Assembly: GCA_022824395.1 (NCBI GenBank)
Contig: JAJDZX010000121.1
Span: 1 to 46,406, forward strand
DNA length: 46,406 bases
From: Alphaproteobacteria bacterium
Lineage (GTDB): Bacteria > Pseudomonadota > Alphaproteobacteria > TMED109
Direction of reading: 5' to 3'
The translations under genes were made by a program, and so were the position numbers. How positions within the stretch are numbered: the first letter of the stretch is position 1; each line of letters begins with the position of its first letter. This document shows, one piece after another, positions 15,341-24,600 of the stretch. The notes beneath the pieces were generated by a model. It saw only the letters and a program-made list of their open reading frames with translations, was not told the origin of the DNA and did no database searches.

Positions 15341-16468
15341 TGCTCACCTTGGTGCCGAGAATAAATTCGGAATGAACGTGTAGGCGTAAATCGAAACGAA
15401 TTCGTGTCGTGTGGACTGTCTTGCGTCTCGTGGCGGCGGTGTTCCGTCTGTTCGGTCGGACCCATAAGGTGGACCGCGCCAACATGCCCGCCGGTCAGCC
15501 CCTTGACCACTTCCCCCATCCGTTCCTTGGTGCTCGCCTCTCGGTCGTTGTGCCTGCCTGCCCGAGAACCCGGCCACGTTGCTGTCAAGATGAAGCTCTT
15601 GCAAAATTCCTCGCTGTTGTGCTTGGGGTGACGAAGTCCCCGGCGGCAGCGGTCGGCTGAGCCCGAAGCGACCGTCCGGGTAGCCAGCGGCCCGCCGGGA
15701 TACCGGCTTCGGTCCCGGTTTGGCTGGTCGCTGGCGGTTTTCGGCCGAGCGGTTCCGTGGCCCGGTGCCGGGCGCAGATGGCCGACGGCAAGGCGGCAGC
15801 CGGGCTCAGTCACCTCCTCCAGTGCCGGGAACAGCTCGCCTTGAAACGCCGCCTAGTACTCCGATAGGCTCGCCCGCAGGGACATGGCCGCTCTCCCTCC
15901 TGATCCCGGGGGTGTTGACGACCTCAGGATAATGGAAGGCGGCGGCCTGTCCCGCCAGATTCAGCCCATCTCCGAACTTAATTCCGCTCGCTCAGACCGT
16001 TTTGCAAGAGCTTCAAGATGTTTCTGTAAAAATCGAAGGAACGTGCCGACATGGCCACGCTTGAAGCACCCGCTGGCGGGACGGATTGAGCTTGTGTCAG
16101 CAGACGGACTGAGGAACCAGATAATCGTTGAGCGGTCGGTCGCCAGGGCGCTCGCGCGAACAGCGGAAGAGCACCGCCGCCTGATCCGGCCCTCCGAACG
16201 GGCTGTTGCAGCGTACATGGCCCCAAGTCCGTCTGGGGGTGCAACTGTATATGGTCGGTGCCGGAGTATCGCCGCCAGGCAGGCCCCCGGCCACGTCTGA
16301 GCCGGCTGGCTTGGACACATACCCCGGCACCGCGTAGCCGCCAGTCGCACCAACCCTGTGCCCGTCCCGCCCCGGCGGCCAACGGCGGTCGCGGCCGCAC
16401 CGGGGCGAGCAACTGCCCCCGGAAACCGTCACGGCGCAGGAGTCACTGCCACACCGTAACTGCACATG
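15341..16468. other. 1.1 kb without an intact gene; possible transposase remnant
   Basis: No complete gene is supported. On the minus strand from 15884, MSLRASLSEY, a stop, then AAFQGELFPALEEVTE resembles the first residues of DDE transposases of the IS5 type, but the following frames do not continue recognisably. The rest (15960-16460) shows only shadow-like frames. The stretch is best read as decayed mobile DNA. Confidence 0.3.
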
Positions 16469-16909
16469 TCACCAGACGGGCAGACCGGCACGTGGAATGA
16501 GGACGAATATGGCGGGCGGTGCGATGGCCCACGCAAACGGGAGACCGCGGCGCCGGAGCTCCCCCCCGCGCAGAACGCCAACGACGCTCAGGGCAAGGGC
16601 GCAGGCGGCCATCGCCAGCAGGAAATGACTGACCGGGTCGGGTCCGACCCACAACCCGGCCGCCGCGACAAGTTTGCCGTCGCCGGCGCCAAAGCCGCCG
16701 ATCAGGTAGAAGACAAACCCCGCCACCAGAAATGCCCCGCCGACCGCCAAGTGCTCACGCCAGTCCGACGGCAGGGCTTCCAGGATAACCTGCACGATGA
16801 ACAGCGCCACGAGCGCCACCGGTACCGCGTTCGGGATCCTGCGGCGGCGCTGATCACAGACGACGCTCGCGGCGAACAGGCCGCAGGCCCCCACGGTGAG
16901 GATATCCAT
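16469..16909 (-). CDS. cpaA: CpaA/TadV-like prepilin peptidase (A24 family)
   Basis: A 146-residue polytopic membrane protein of CpaA length. The two catalytic Asp motifs of A24 prepilin peptidases are present: CDQRRRRIPNAVP near residue 19 and GGFGAGDGKLVAA near residue 73 (consensus GxGD). These enzymes cleave the Flp prepilin leader at the cytoplasmic face of the inner membrane. Hydrophobic helices fill most of the remainder (HFLLAMAACALALSVVGVL). It stands alone on the minus strand, divergent from the TPR lipoprotein and secretin genes. No Flp pilin substrate gene was found in the window. Confidence 0.85.
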   Translation of the reverse strand: MDILTVGACGLFAASVVCDQRRRRIPNAVPVALVALFIVQVILEALPSDWREHLAVGGAFLVAGFVFYLIGGFGAGDGKLVAAAGLWVGPDPVSHFLLAMAACALALSVVGVLRGGELRRRGLPFAWAIAPPAIFVLIPRAGLPVW

Positions 16910-17590
16910 CCGGCCTATATACCTGATTCTCCGACCACCTGACGGCGGTAGCGCAATTCTGCCTGCCGGCCGCGCGCAACCCCGCCGCCACGGCTCGAGG
17001 CCAACATCGAATATCCCCGGCGCACCCGGCGAGGCAGTGACATGAGCGTCTCAGGGCCGAACTCTGCTCCCCTGCATTGACCGGGTCCACCGGCACCCTG
17101 CACGCCCTGGGCGCGGTCGTAATGCGTCAAGGTGGATTGCAAGACACCAAGCTGCCCGGCCACCGTCGACGCGTGCTCGCGGAAGGCTCGCGACAGATGG
17201 GACCGGGAGGCGGCCCGGGCGGCATCGTCTGGTCCACCGCTCGTTCCGGGGGTGCCGCCGGCCCGGAAGGCGTGGAGCCTGCCGGGATGGTGGAGCGAAC
17301 GCGGAACCGAGGTATCCGAATCGTGCCGAATCCGAGTATGTTTCAGCATGCGCTCTGCCACGTTACTGCCGGTGTACATGACGGGACGGAGAGGTTTTCG
17401 AACGGACGTAGGGCGCCTCACGTCAACCTGCACGCGCGCGAACCGGCCGCAGCCTGATTCCCCCGGCTGCCGTGATCGGGAGCCCTTCAACGCACCCGAC
17501 GGGAAACCACCGTCCCCGCCGGCCCGGCCCGCACAGGAAATACCGGAACGGGCGCCGGCGACCGGCGGTGGAGCGCAACGTGTACGGGGC
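16910..17590. other. 680-base divergent intergenic region between cpaA and the TPR lipoprotein gene
   Basis: No recognisable gene. It must hold the promoters of cpaA (minus) and of the plus-strand TPR/secretin unit. No clear -35/-10 pair stands out. Long open frames through it have the Arg/Pro-rich composition of high-GC shadows. Confidence 0.4.
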
Positions 17591-18271
17591 ATGACGCGCC
17601 CGCTCCTGCATGCAACCTGTCCGCTTGCGGCGGTGGCCGTGCTGGTCATCCTCCACGGCTGCCAGTCGGCTTCCGGGGCCAGCGACCGTGCACTGGCACG
17701 GGGCCTGCAGGTGGCCGAGGCGGCGGTGGCCGCCGGGCTGCCGGAACTTGCCGGCCAGCTGTATCAGTCACTCGTGGAGCGTTATCCCGATGCCCCCAGT
17801 CCCCGGCTCCGGCTTGCCCATATCGTGTTCGAACAGGGTGATTTCCAGCTGGCGCATGAGCAGTTTGTCCATGTCGCGAGGTTGCAGTTGCCGGAACGCG
17901 AACAGGCGGAAGCCTGGTTCAGCGCCGGCCGGTCGGCGCTGGCGCTCGGCGAGGCCGGCACTGCCAGCGGTCATTTCCAGCGTGCCCGCGGGTTGATCGA
18001 TAACCCGGTGGCGGAGGCCTGGATCACGAACGGCCTCGCGGTTGCCGCAACGATCGAGGCCGACCTCCAGCGTGCCGGCGACTACTACCGAGAAGCGATC
18101 GCACTGGATTCCACAAACGCCCGCATCCTCGCCAACTACGTCCAGATGCTGACGGAATCAGGAGGGATTGACGAGGCAGTGCGGATCTATATCAGCCATC
18201 CACCGTCGTTCTGGCTGGACGGCGATGAACGCCGGCTGCGGGCCCTGCTCCAGATGCACTTGCCTGAATAG
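17591..18271 (+). CDS. TadD-like TPR lipoprotein
   Basis: 226 residues from the ATG at 17591. A lipoprotein signal (AAVAVLVILHGC) ends with a lipobox Cys near residue 24. TPR-like helix pairs follow: AAVAAGLPELAGQLYQSLVE, RLRLAHIVFEQGDFQLAHEQ, EAWFSAGRSALALGEAGTAS and NGLAVAATIEADLQRAGDYY. TadD proteins are outer-membrane-associated TPR lipoproteins thought to pilot or stabilise the Tad secretin. The secretin gene 460 bases downstream on the same strand supports that role. Length is typical for the family, though TPR lipoproteins are diverse. Confidence 0.72.
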   Translation: MTRPLLHATCPLAAVAVLVILHGCQSASGASDRALARGLQVAEAAVAAGLPELAGQLYQSLVERYPDAPSPRLRLAHIVFEQGDFQLAHEQFVHVARLQLPEREQAEAWFSAGRSALALGEAGTASGHFQRARGLIDNPVAEAWITNGLAVAATIEADLQRAGDYYREAIALDSTNARILANYVQMLTESGGIDEAVRIYISHPPSFWLDGDERRLRALLQMHLPE

Positions 18272-18561
18272 GGCTCGGCCGATCGATTCCACACCTGCTG
18301 CACCGGAACGCGCACGACCGCAACGGGGTCGGATCGCGAGGTGGTCACGGTGCCAGCCGGTCGGATGGGCGGACCCGGCTCATTCTCCCACCGGGCTCCG
18401 CAGCGACGGGCCTGATGGGTCCGAGTCGGACCGGGCGATGCAGGGGCGACTCCCCGAGAGAGACGCGCCCGCCCGTCTTCGGCAACCCCGTGGTTGTTCT
18501 GCAATTTCCTGTGTCCTGCTGTAAACTCGAACGCTGTCGGCCAAGCCGGTTTCCTGGAGAT

Positions 18562-18575
18562 CTGGCACGTGCCAG
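18562..18575. promoter_or_regulatory. 14-bp perfect palindrome upstream of the secretin gene
   Basis: CTGGCACGTGCCAG lies about 155 bases before the chosen secretin start in a 460-base gap. A dimeric regulator site is plausible, but no regulator can be assigned. Confidence 0.35.
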
Positions 18576-18730
18576 TCTGCCATGCCACACACCCTCCGAG
18601 GCATCCTGTGCGTGCCCTCGATCGCTTCCGCGACGGTCCGTGAGGCTGCCGTTCACCCGGTACCGTGATGCCTGCCACCCGCGCACCCAGTCGAACCCCG
18701 ATTCTCCGTGGAGCGCGTGGATCGAATCCA

Positions 18731-20521
18731 ATGCAGGACCGGTCAGGGATTCTCGCGCCGGGGCTGGCGCTGGCAGCCGTCGTCGTGTCTCTCGGGGTCG
18801 CTGTACCGTCCGGCGCTAGAGGAAGCGAAGCTACCGAGGGCACGGCGGCCGCCGCCGCGACGAACGCCCTGTCGGTCAGTCCTGACGACCCGCTGCTCCT
18901 GGAACTGCCGCCGGACCGCACCGCCCCTGCATCCGGCCCCACGGCGCGGGGGGCAGAGGGTCGCGCCGGCCCGGCTGCGGAGCAGGCGGTGGTGCCGCGC
19001 GACCTGGCGCTCCGACTGCTTGACCCCGAGCGAATCATGTCCCTTCCGCCAGCAGTACGGGTGTCCGGTCCGCCTGACGAAGACCCGAAACCGGAGGCCG
19101 TCCCGGCCCCCGCATCCGAGCCGATTCCTGCACCTGAGCCGGCCCCTGCGCCCCAGCCGGCCGTCGTCGACGAGTCCTCGCCCGCGGCACCAGCACCACT
19201 CCCGGATGCGGTCGCTGCGCCGCTTCCCGTGCGGGCGGCCGATATGCCCCCCGACGACCTGTCTCACGAAGTGACGGGTGGGGACCCGCTCAGGTTGGTG
19301 ACAATTCCGATCCATCAAAGCCGCCGCTGGACGCTGGACCGGCACGCCACGGCGGTGATCGCCGCGACACCGGAAATCGCCGATGTCCGGCTGCTTTCGC
19401 CCGACCTTCTCTATGTCATCGGTCGCGGGGTTGGGCGCACCTCCGTTGCCGTCCTGGACAATCAGGGCCTTCTCGACGAATGGCTGGTGACCGTCGTCCT
19501 TGATCTTCAGCCCGTAACCCAGATTCTCGCCAGCGATCCTGACTTCAGCGAGGTGGGCGTGCAGCATTTCCCCCGCGGTGTCGCCCTGACCGGCGCGGTC
19601 GATTCCGTGGCCACGGCGGAAAGGGCCCAACGGCTGGTCGCCGCTGCCCTGCCGGAAGGCGCGATCCTGGAAAACGACATCGATGTCCAGGCGCCGCAGC
19701 AGGTGAACCTGGAAGTCCAGATCGCGGAAGTGCAACGCTCGGTCACAGAGAGCCTTGGCATTAGCTGGGAAGCGTTCAATACGTTGGGACGAGGCGCCGA
19801 TCTGCTGTGGCGGGTGGGACGGCCGCTGGGCGCCCAATTCGCCCTGGATCCGAACGCTGCGCTCGGGGCGCTGTTGCCCGGCTTCGTCGAAGGGCAGCCC
19901 ACGGGATCAGTGGGCGTGCGCTTCCGCGGTCGACGCGGCGCCGTGCAGGGGGTGGTGGACGCCCTCGCCACGGCAGGCCTCGCCAACGTGCTGGCCCGCC
20001 CAAACCTCACGGCGATCTCTGGCGAGACGGCGTCGTTCTTCTCGGGCGGCGAGTACCCGCTGCCGGTGGGCTTCCGGGATGGGGTGATCACATTCGAGTA
20101 CAAGAAGTACGGTGTCCTGCTGGACTTCGTTCCCACCGTCGTTGATCCCGAGCGGATCACCCTGACGGTCAGGCCCGAAGTATCGGAGACGTCGGATGTG
20201 GAATCCCTGGTCACGGTCGGGACGGAAATTCCGGTGCTCAACGTCCGCCGGGCTGAAACCACGGTCGAGCTCGCAAGCGGGGAATCGATCGTGATCGCAG
20301 GCCTCTTCCGCTCCGGCTCCAATACCGTAGAATCCGGCCTGCCCGGCCTGAAGGACCTCCCGGTCTTCGGCCAGTTGTTCCGCCAGGACCGGGTCGAGGC
20401 GAGCGAGACCGAGTTGATCGTGGTGGTGACCGTCAACCTTGTGCAGAGCGGCACGGTACAGCCTCCGCTTCCGGCCAGTCCGGTTGCAGCAACAAGGCAA
20501 ATCCATGGCTATCACTTCTAG
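18731..20521 (+). CDS. cpaC: CpaC/RcpA-like secretin of a Tad-type system
   Basis: 596 residues from the ATG at 18731, which directly precedes an export signal (LAPGLALAAVVVSLGVAVPS); GTG/ATG codons at 18665-18668 would only extend it. A long Pro/Ala/Glu-rich linker follows. Next come the pilus-secretin N-domain (TLDRHATAVIAATPEIADVR; DLLYVIGRGVGRTSVAVLD), a BON-like segment (VALTGAVDSVATAERAQRLV), and the secretin pore domain. The pore domain shows VNLEVQIAEVQRSVTESLGI, FFSGGEYPLPV and GVLLDFVPTVVDPERITLTV, and finishes with ESIVIAGLFRSGSN..LPGLKDLPVFGQLF. It should form the outer-membrane channel. The unusually long acidic/proline spacer is a difference from compact CpaC proteins. Its stop overlaps the next lipoprotein gene. 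Confidence 0.9.
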   Translation: MQDRSGILAPGLALAAVVVSLGVAVPSGARGSEATEGTAAAAATNALSVSPDDPLLLELPPDRTAPASGPTARGAEGRAGPAAEQAVVPRDLALRLLDPERIMSLPPAVRVSGPPDEDPKPEAVPAPASEPIPAPEPAPAPQPAVVDESSPAAPAPLPDAVAAPLPVRAADMPPDDLSHEVTGGDPLRLVTIPIHQSRRWTLDRHATAVIAATPEIADVRLLSPDLLYVIGRGVGRTSVAVLDNQGLLDEWLVTVVLDLQPVTQILASDPDFSEVGVQHFPRGVALTGAVDSVATAERAQRLVAAALPEGAILENDIDVQAPQQVNLEVQIAEVQRSVTESLGISWEAFNTLGRGADLLWRVGRPLGAQFALDPNAALGALLPGFVEGQPTGSVGVRFRGRRGAVQGVVDALATAGLANVLARPNLTAISGETASFFSGGEYPLPVGFRDGVITFEYKKYGVLLDFVPTVVDPERITLTVRPEVSETSDVESLVTVGTEIPVLNVRRAETTVELASGESIVIAGLFRSGSNTVESGLPGLKDLPVFGQLFRQDRVEASETELIVVVTVNLVQSGTVQPPLPASPVAATRQIHGYHF

Positions 20522-20924
20522 CAGCCGGCCCCGGCCGGGGCCAGATACGAGGCGATCGGGCGGGCGCCGCCGGATTCCGGCGGCGGTCGTCGCCGCCGCA
20601 GCATGCCTGGCGGGGTGCCAGGGCATTGATGGCAGCCTGTCGGCTCGCAACGCCTTCTTCGCGTCACCGTCCTCGATCGCCGGCCAAGTCGGCCTGGCCA
20701 CCACCGCGACCATTGAAGCGCACCAGGACCTGGCGGTGACTCAGCGGCTGTGCGCGAGCGCGCCCGAGGCGGAGACGGCGGATCCGCAGGAAGCCTGGAT
20801 CGTCTGCGACCGGCGGGCGGCAGGGTTCCACGGGCGCCGTGCCGAGGCCTATCGGCGATGGGTGGAGGATCAGGTGCGCGAGCTCCCGGCACCTACCGAT
20901 ACCGCGGCGGCGGCGGGTGGCTAA
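20505..20924 (+). CDS. Small lipoprotein of the Tad-like cluster
   Basis: 139 residues from the ATG at 20505, overlapping the secretin stop by 17 bases. A basic N-region and hydrophobic stretch (IPAAVVAAAACLAGC) give a lipobox Cys near residue 39. The mature part has a few cysteines (LCASAPEAETADP; AWIVCDRRAAGFHGRRAEAY) and no recognised domain. In many Tad clusters CpaD, a small lipoprotein, lies between the secretin and CpaE. This gene occupies that place but lacks evident CpaD motifs, so functional equivalence is inferred from position only. Confidence 0.65.
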   Translation: MAITSSSRPRPGPDTRRSGGRRRIPAAVVAAAACLAGCQGIDGSLSARNAFFASPSSIAGQVGLATTATIEAHQDLAVTQRLCASAPEAETADPQEAWIVCDRRAAGFHGRRAEAYRRWVEDQVRELPAPTDTAAAAGG

Positions 20925-20954
20925 CGGGGCTGTCGACATCGTCTGATCGAGCGG

Positions 20955-22052
20955 ATGACGGATCCCGTCGACATCCTGGCGTTTGCCGCCGATGCCCGGA
21001 CGGAACGAACCCTTCGGCAGGGACTGAAGGAGCGGGCCTCGGCCCGGGTCCGGCGCGGGAAGCTGGCCGAGGCGCTGCAGGTGCTGCCGACGATCCCGTC
21101 CTCCAAGCTGGTGCTAGTCGATCTCGACCGCGAGGCCGAACCCGAAGCGGCCTGCGCACGCCTGCAGGCGGTCTGCCCGTTCGGCACCGAGTTTGTCGCC
21201 CTGGGGTCGATCAACACCACCGGTCATGCGCACGCGCTCCTGCGGGCCGGCTTTGCCGACTACCTGGTCAAGCCGCTGTCCGTCGCCGATGTGCGCACGG
21301 CGTGCGCTGCGCTGCTGGACGAATTGCCGGAACGCGAGTACGCGGGCCACGTGGTCGGGTTTGTCGGCAACGGCGGGAGCGGCGTGTCGACGCTGGTGGC
21401 GGCCGTGGCCAGAGCGAGCCGGGCCCGGGGCCTCAACTGCATCATCCTGTCGTTCGACCCGCTCTTCCCGGAGGCGTTCGGTCTGGAGCCGGCCGGCAAT
21501 GTCTCCGACATGTTGCTGCGACTCGGGGACGGGAAGTTCCTGGAATTCGAGCCGTTCGACGACCAGGCGGAAGGCGGCCCGCAGAACATCGCGCTGGTCG
21601 GCTACCCGCGCGCGGAATCCCTGCCCGTGCTGCCGTCGGTCGAGACCGCGCAGTCGCTGGTCACGCACCTGGCCAACCGGGCCTCGATGGTGCTGCTGTG
21701 CGGAATTCCCGACCCGGAACTGCTGACGGCGCTGATGAACCGGTGTGACGTGCAGGTGGTGCTGTACGAGCCGACCCTGGTGAGCATCAACGTCGCGGTC
21801 CGGTGCCTGGTGCTGCTGGAACCCGAGGATCCGCCGGTCCTGGTGCAGTCCAATCGCCGGGTGCCCAGGAGCTCGTTGTCGACGGCCCAGATCCGCTATG
21901 CGCTGGGCGATCGCGAACCGGTCGCCAGGCTGCCGTACGATTCGCAACTGCATAGCGAGATCGCCTCGACTGACGCGGAGCCGCGGGCCGGGCGGCGGTA
22001 CCGGAAGGCGCTGGCCCAGGTCGTCGACGTCATTTTCGAGCGTATCGGATAG
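20955..22052 (+). CDS. cpaE: CpaE/TadZ-like localisation ATPase homologue
   Basis: A 365-residue protein, normal for CpaE. The first 130 residues resemble an atypical receiver domain (KLVLVDLDREAEPEAACARL; LLRAGFADYLVKPLSVADVR). The rest is a MinD/ParA-like domain starting GHVVGFVGNGGSGVSTLVAA. The deviant Walker A motif has neither lysine of the usual KGGxGKT, which suggests weak or absent ATP hydrolysis. Later landmarks are NCIILSFDPLFPEAFGLEP and SMVLLCGIPDPELLTALMNR. TadZ/CpaE proteins place the Tad machine at a cell pole. It follows the lipoprotein gene by 30 bases and ends the plus-strand Tad unit, converging with the TadG-like gene. Confidence 0.82.
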   Translation: MTDPVDILAFAADARTERTLRQGLKERASARVRRGKLAEALQVLPTIPSSKLVLVDLDREAEPEAACARLQAVCPFGTEFVALGSINTTGHAHALLRAGFADYLVKPLSVADVRTACAALLDELPEREYAGHVVGFVGNGGSGVSTLVAAVARASRARGLNCIILSFDPLFPEAFGLEPAGNVSDMLLRLGDGKFLEFEPFDDQAEGGPQNIALVGYPRAESLPVLPSVETAQSLVTHLANRASMVLLCGIPDPELLTALMNRCDVQVVLYEPTLVSINVAVRCLVLLEPEDPPVLVQSNRRVPRSSLSTAQIRYALGDREPVARLPYDSQLHSEIASTDAEPRAGRRYRKALAQVVDVIFERIG

Positions 22053-22125
22053 GCGCTTCCCACACATGCGCAGGGCCGGGCAGCGGGGTTCCCGCCGCAC
22101 TCGCGCCTGCCCGCCGCCGCGATCG

Positions 22126-23910
22126 CTACATGATCTTGCGCAGTGTGCGAAGCTGCTTGGCGATATCCTCGAACGCGGCCTCAAGGTTCTCGGGAGTCGC
22201 GTTGTTGAGGAAGACGTACGTGCCGTCGGGGTTGTCCTTCTTGCTTGAGCAATTCTCAAGGGCCTCGGCGAACGGGGTCAACGGGGCCGACGGGTCGTTT
22301 GGGTCAGTCCTGATTTTGCCAGGCTCCACGGCGGCAATCACGAAAATCTCGGTTCCCTGCGCCTTCGCCGCCTCACAGGCGTCCTTGCGCGAAATCCCGG
22401 CCGCACTGTCGTCACAGCCGTGATTGCCCAGGCCACAGCGCGTGTCCTCGCCGTCGGTGAGCAACACGATCACCCGCCGCGGAGGCTCCGGGTTCGAACT
22501 ATCCGGGGCGGCGCCGGAGCCCCACACGTCCTTCCAGGAAGGCATGAGCAGGCGCTGGCCCCACAGCACCCCGAGGGCGGAGTAAGTTCGCTTCCCGACG
22601 GGCTGGAGCACGGCAATGGCTTGCTCGATTTCCTCTGATTTGGCGCTGAGAGGCAGGATCGGCGAAGTATCAGGCGTACAGTAACGGAGCTGGGATCCGG
22701 TGTTCTCTGGTTTGACCAAGAAGACGCTTGAACTACTCAACGTCTCCCGGGAAACTCCGGACGGTGGGTTATAGCAATACTGCCAATCCACATTGGAGGG
22801 AAAGTTGGAAGACTCAGGATTAAGGCAATTGTAGGCGAACCCAAACCCCGTTACGAAATAGGCTTGGGCGAAGCGGCTCTCGCCTGACGGCGGTTCCAAG
22901 AGCCGGTCAACCGGGGGCAGTTCGGCGGTGCCGGTCAGGTCGAGGCGATCCTCGTCCAGACATCCCATCCAGGCTTCAGGTGCGGGGGCGGGAAGATCCT
23001 CCACGCTGGCGCTCGGCAGGTTCCAGCAGGCCGCCGCGCGGCCCCAGCCGCAGTTGAGGTACGGTACTGCGTAACTGCGGCGGGTGGGATAACCTGCCCA
23101 GCCCTCTCTCGCCCAGTTATCGCGGGCTCCGTCCCCGAGGCGAACCACATAATGCCAGGGCACGACCCCGATGCTGACCCCGGTTATCGGGCTGGGGTTG
23201 AGGATGGCGACCAGCTGGCGGGCTGCCTCTTTGACCACGGCCATGCGGCTGCAATCGGGAGAATTGGTGCTTTCAGTGCACGTCTCTCCGGGTGCCAAGG
23301 GATCCCCGTATCGGACGCTGGCACCAATCAGATTGTCCCTCATGGACGTGCTGGTATCGATGGCGAGCACCACCTCGACTGGCGTCCTCACGGTCTCGAC
23401 GCCAGCCTTGACCCTGAGGGTCTCCGGTCCCTCGTAGTTGTCGAGCAGCAGAATGTGGCGGGAGAAGAGCGTGCCGCCAAGATCAGCCTTGACGCCTACC
23501 TTGACGGTGCGTTCGTCCCGATTGATGTCCAGCGTGATGGTGCCGTCGAGACTCCGCTTGGCTTGGGCCAGCCGCTTCGGTGCAAGATGCTCGAGGTTGA
23601 TTTCGATATAGCGCTTCGCGATGGGCTCAAGGACGGTCTTGAGAGCGGCATCAGTGATGTCGGGATCGTCTGCAATCTGGTCCTCGAACGCCAGCGTCGT
23701 GGCGATGGAAGCAGCGTCCGCGGCAGTCTTGAGGACATCGCGCTGGTCGACCAGCCAGATATGGTCGGTGATGAGCGCGGCCGCGGCGACGGTCATCACG
23801 GTCACGCCCGCCGCCATGAAGGCGGTCGCGCCGCCGCGGGTATCCCGGAGGAACCTGTACGCCCTGCCGGACCGGCTCCCGGGTGCGCCTGCTGAACCGG
23901 CTCGGCGCAT
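22126..23910 (-). CDS. TadG-like pilus assembly protein with von Willebrand A domain
   Basis: 594 residues from the ATG at 23910. The TadE/G-type N-terminus reads FLRDTRGGATAFMAAGVTVM, then ALITDHIWLVDQRDVLKTAA and DAASIATTLAF: one transmembrane helix with the conserved tail. A von Willebrand A domain follows, with MIDAS motif VVLAIDTSTSMRDN, SRMAVVKEAARQLV and VIVLLTDGEDTRCG. A large Cys-rich insert (SYAVPYLNCGWGRAAACWNL; QYCYNPPSG) sits between them. It ends TPENLEAAFEDIAKQLRTLR. TadG-like vWA proteins are thought to act as minor pseudopilins or tip adhesins. It is convergent with cpaE, so it has its own promoter. Confidence 0.82.
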   Translation of the reverse strand: MRRAGSAGAPGSRSGRAYRFLRDTRGGATAFMAAGVTVMTVAAAALITDHIWLVDQRDVLKTAADAASIATTLAFEDQIADDPDITDAALKTVLEPIAKRYIEINLEHLAPKRLAQAKRSLDGTITLDINRDERTVKVGVKADLGGTLFSRHILLLDNYEGPETLRVKAGVETVRTPVEVVLAIDTSTSMRDNLIGASVRYGDPLAPGETCTESTNSPDCSRMAVVKEAARQLVAILNPSPITGVSIGVVPWHYVVRLGDGARDNWAREGWAGYPTRRSYAVPYLNCGWGRAAACWNLPSASVEDLPAPAPEAWMGCLDEDRLDLTGTAELPPVDRLLEPPSGESRFAQAYFVTGFGFAYNCLNPESSNFPSNVDWQYCYNPPSGVSRETLSSSSVFLVKPENTGSQLRYCTPDTSPILPLSAKSEEIEQAIAVLQPVGKRTYSALGVLWGQRLLMPSWKDVWGSGAAPDSSNPEPPRRVIVLLTDGEDTRCGLGNHGCDDSAAGISRKDACEAAKAQGTEIFVIAAVEPGKIRTDPNDPSAPLTPFAEALENCSSKKDNPDGTYVFLNNATPENLEAAFEDIAKQLRTLRKIM

Positions 23911-24123
23911 CGTCACTCGATCGCTCCCCGGTCCGCACGGCCTCCGAGGCCGAACCGATCTCTGCCGGGTCCCGCCGCCGCACCCGCGGAGATGCCAGGT
24001 GCGCGCCGCCGCCCATCCGGGACCGTGCCCGTGATTCTTCGGGCAAGGTGCAGCGACGGGGCCGGCAGTCGGTGACGGACACGCCATCGAACGGACCGTG
24101 CAGCGACACGCGCAGCCGGGCCG

Positions 24124-24420
24124 TCAGGCGGCACCCTTGCCTGATCGCGGGCCCGGGAGGCGCCTCGCAACCGTGCCACCCGCCCGTCCGGGACGCCGCG
24201 CCGGGAGGCCGTAGACGTCGTCGGCCGCTTGCACGAAACTGGATTCATCGCTGGCGCGTGCCGGCATGCGCGCTGTCGACCGGGCGACGGCGTGTGCGCG
24301 GTCGGTACCCATCCAGACATGCACGCCATCCACATCTTGCCCATCCGTTTCGAACAGCGATGACGCGATTGTGGCCGTGTGGCGCAGTGCGTGCCAGCCA
24401 ACCGGGGATATATGATGCGC
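24124..24420 (-). pseudogene. Possible recombinase C-terminal fragment
   Basis: On the minus strand a frame reads VGWHALRHTATIASSLFETD and VHVWMGTDRAHAVAR and stops at 24124. The HxLRHT box followed by a G/W-containing segment resembles the catalytic C-terminus of a tyrosine recombinase, but the final Tyr box is not clear. An in-frame stop lies just upstream. Treat as a weakly supported remnant. Confidence 0.3.
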
Positions 24421-24600
24421 CGGATTCTCCTATGGGGGAATGCACATCATCTGCGCAACTTATGGGCCGGGCACCGGTATCATGGCGGCGACTGGAGTCA
24501 GAAAAACCATGCTGCGAACCGATCGGGCCCCGCCTGCGCACACATTGGATGGGAACCCGCACCGGCGGTGCAGAATTTCCCGCTCGCCGGGCCGTGCCCG

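Noticed and set aside
18743-19837. Long minus-strand frame opposite cpaC
   Set aside because: Arg/Gly-rich composition with no motif; the secretin is clear on the plus strand.
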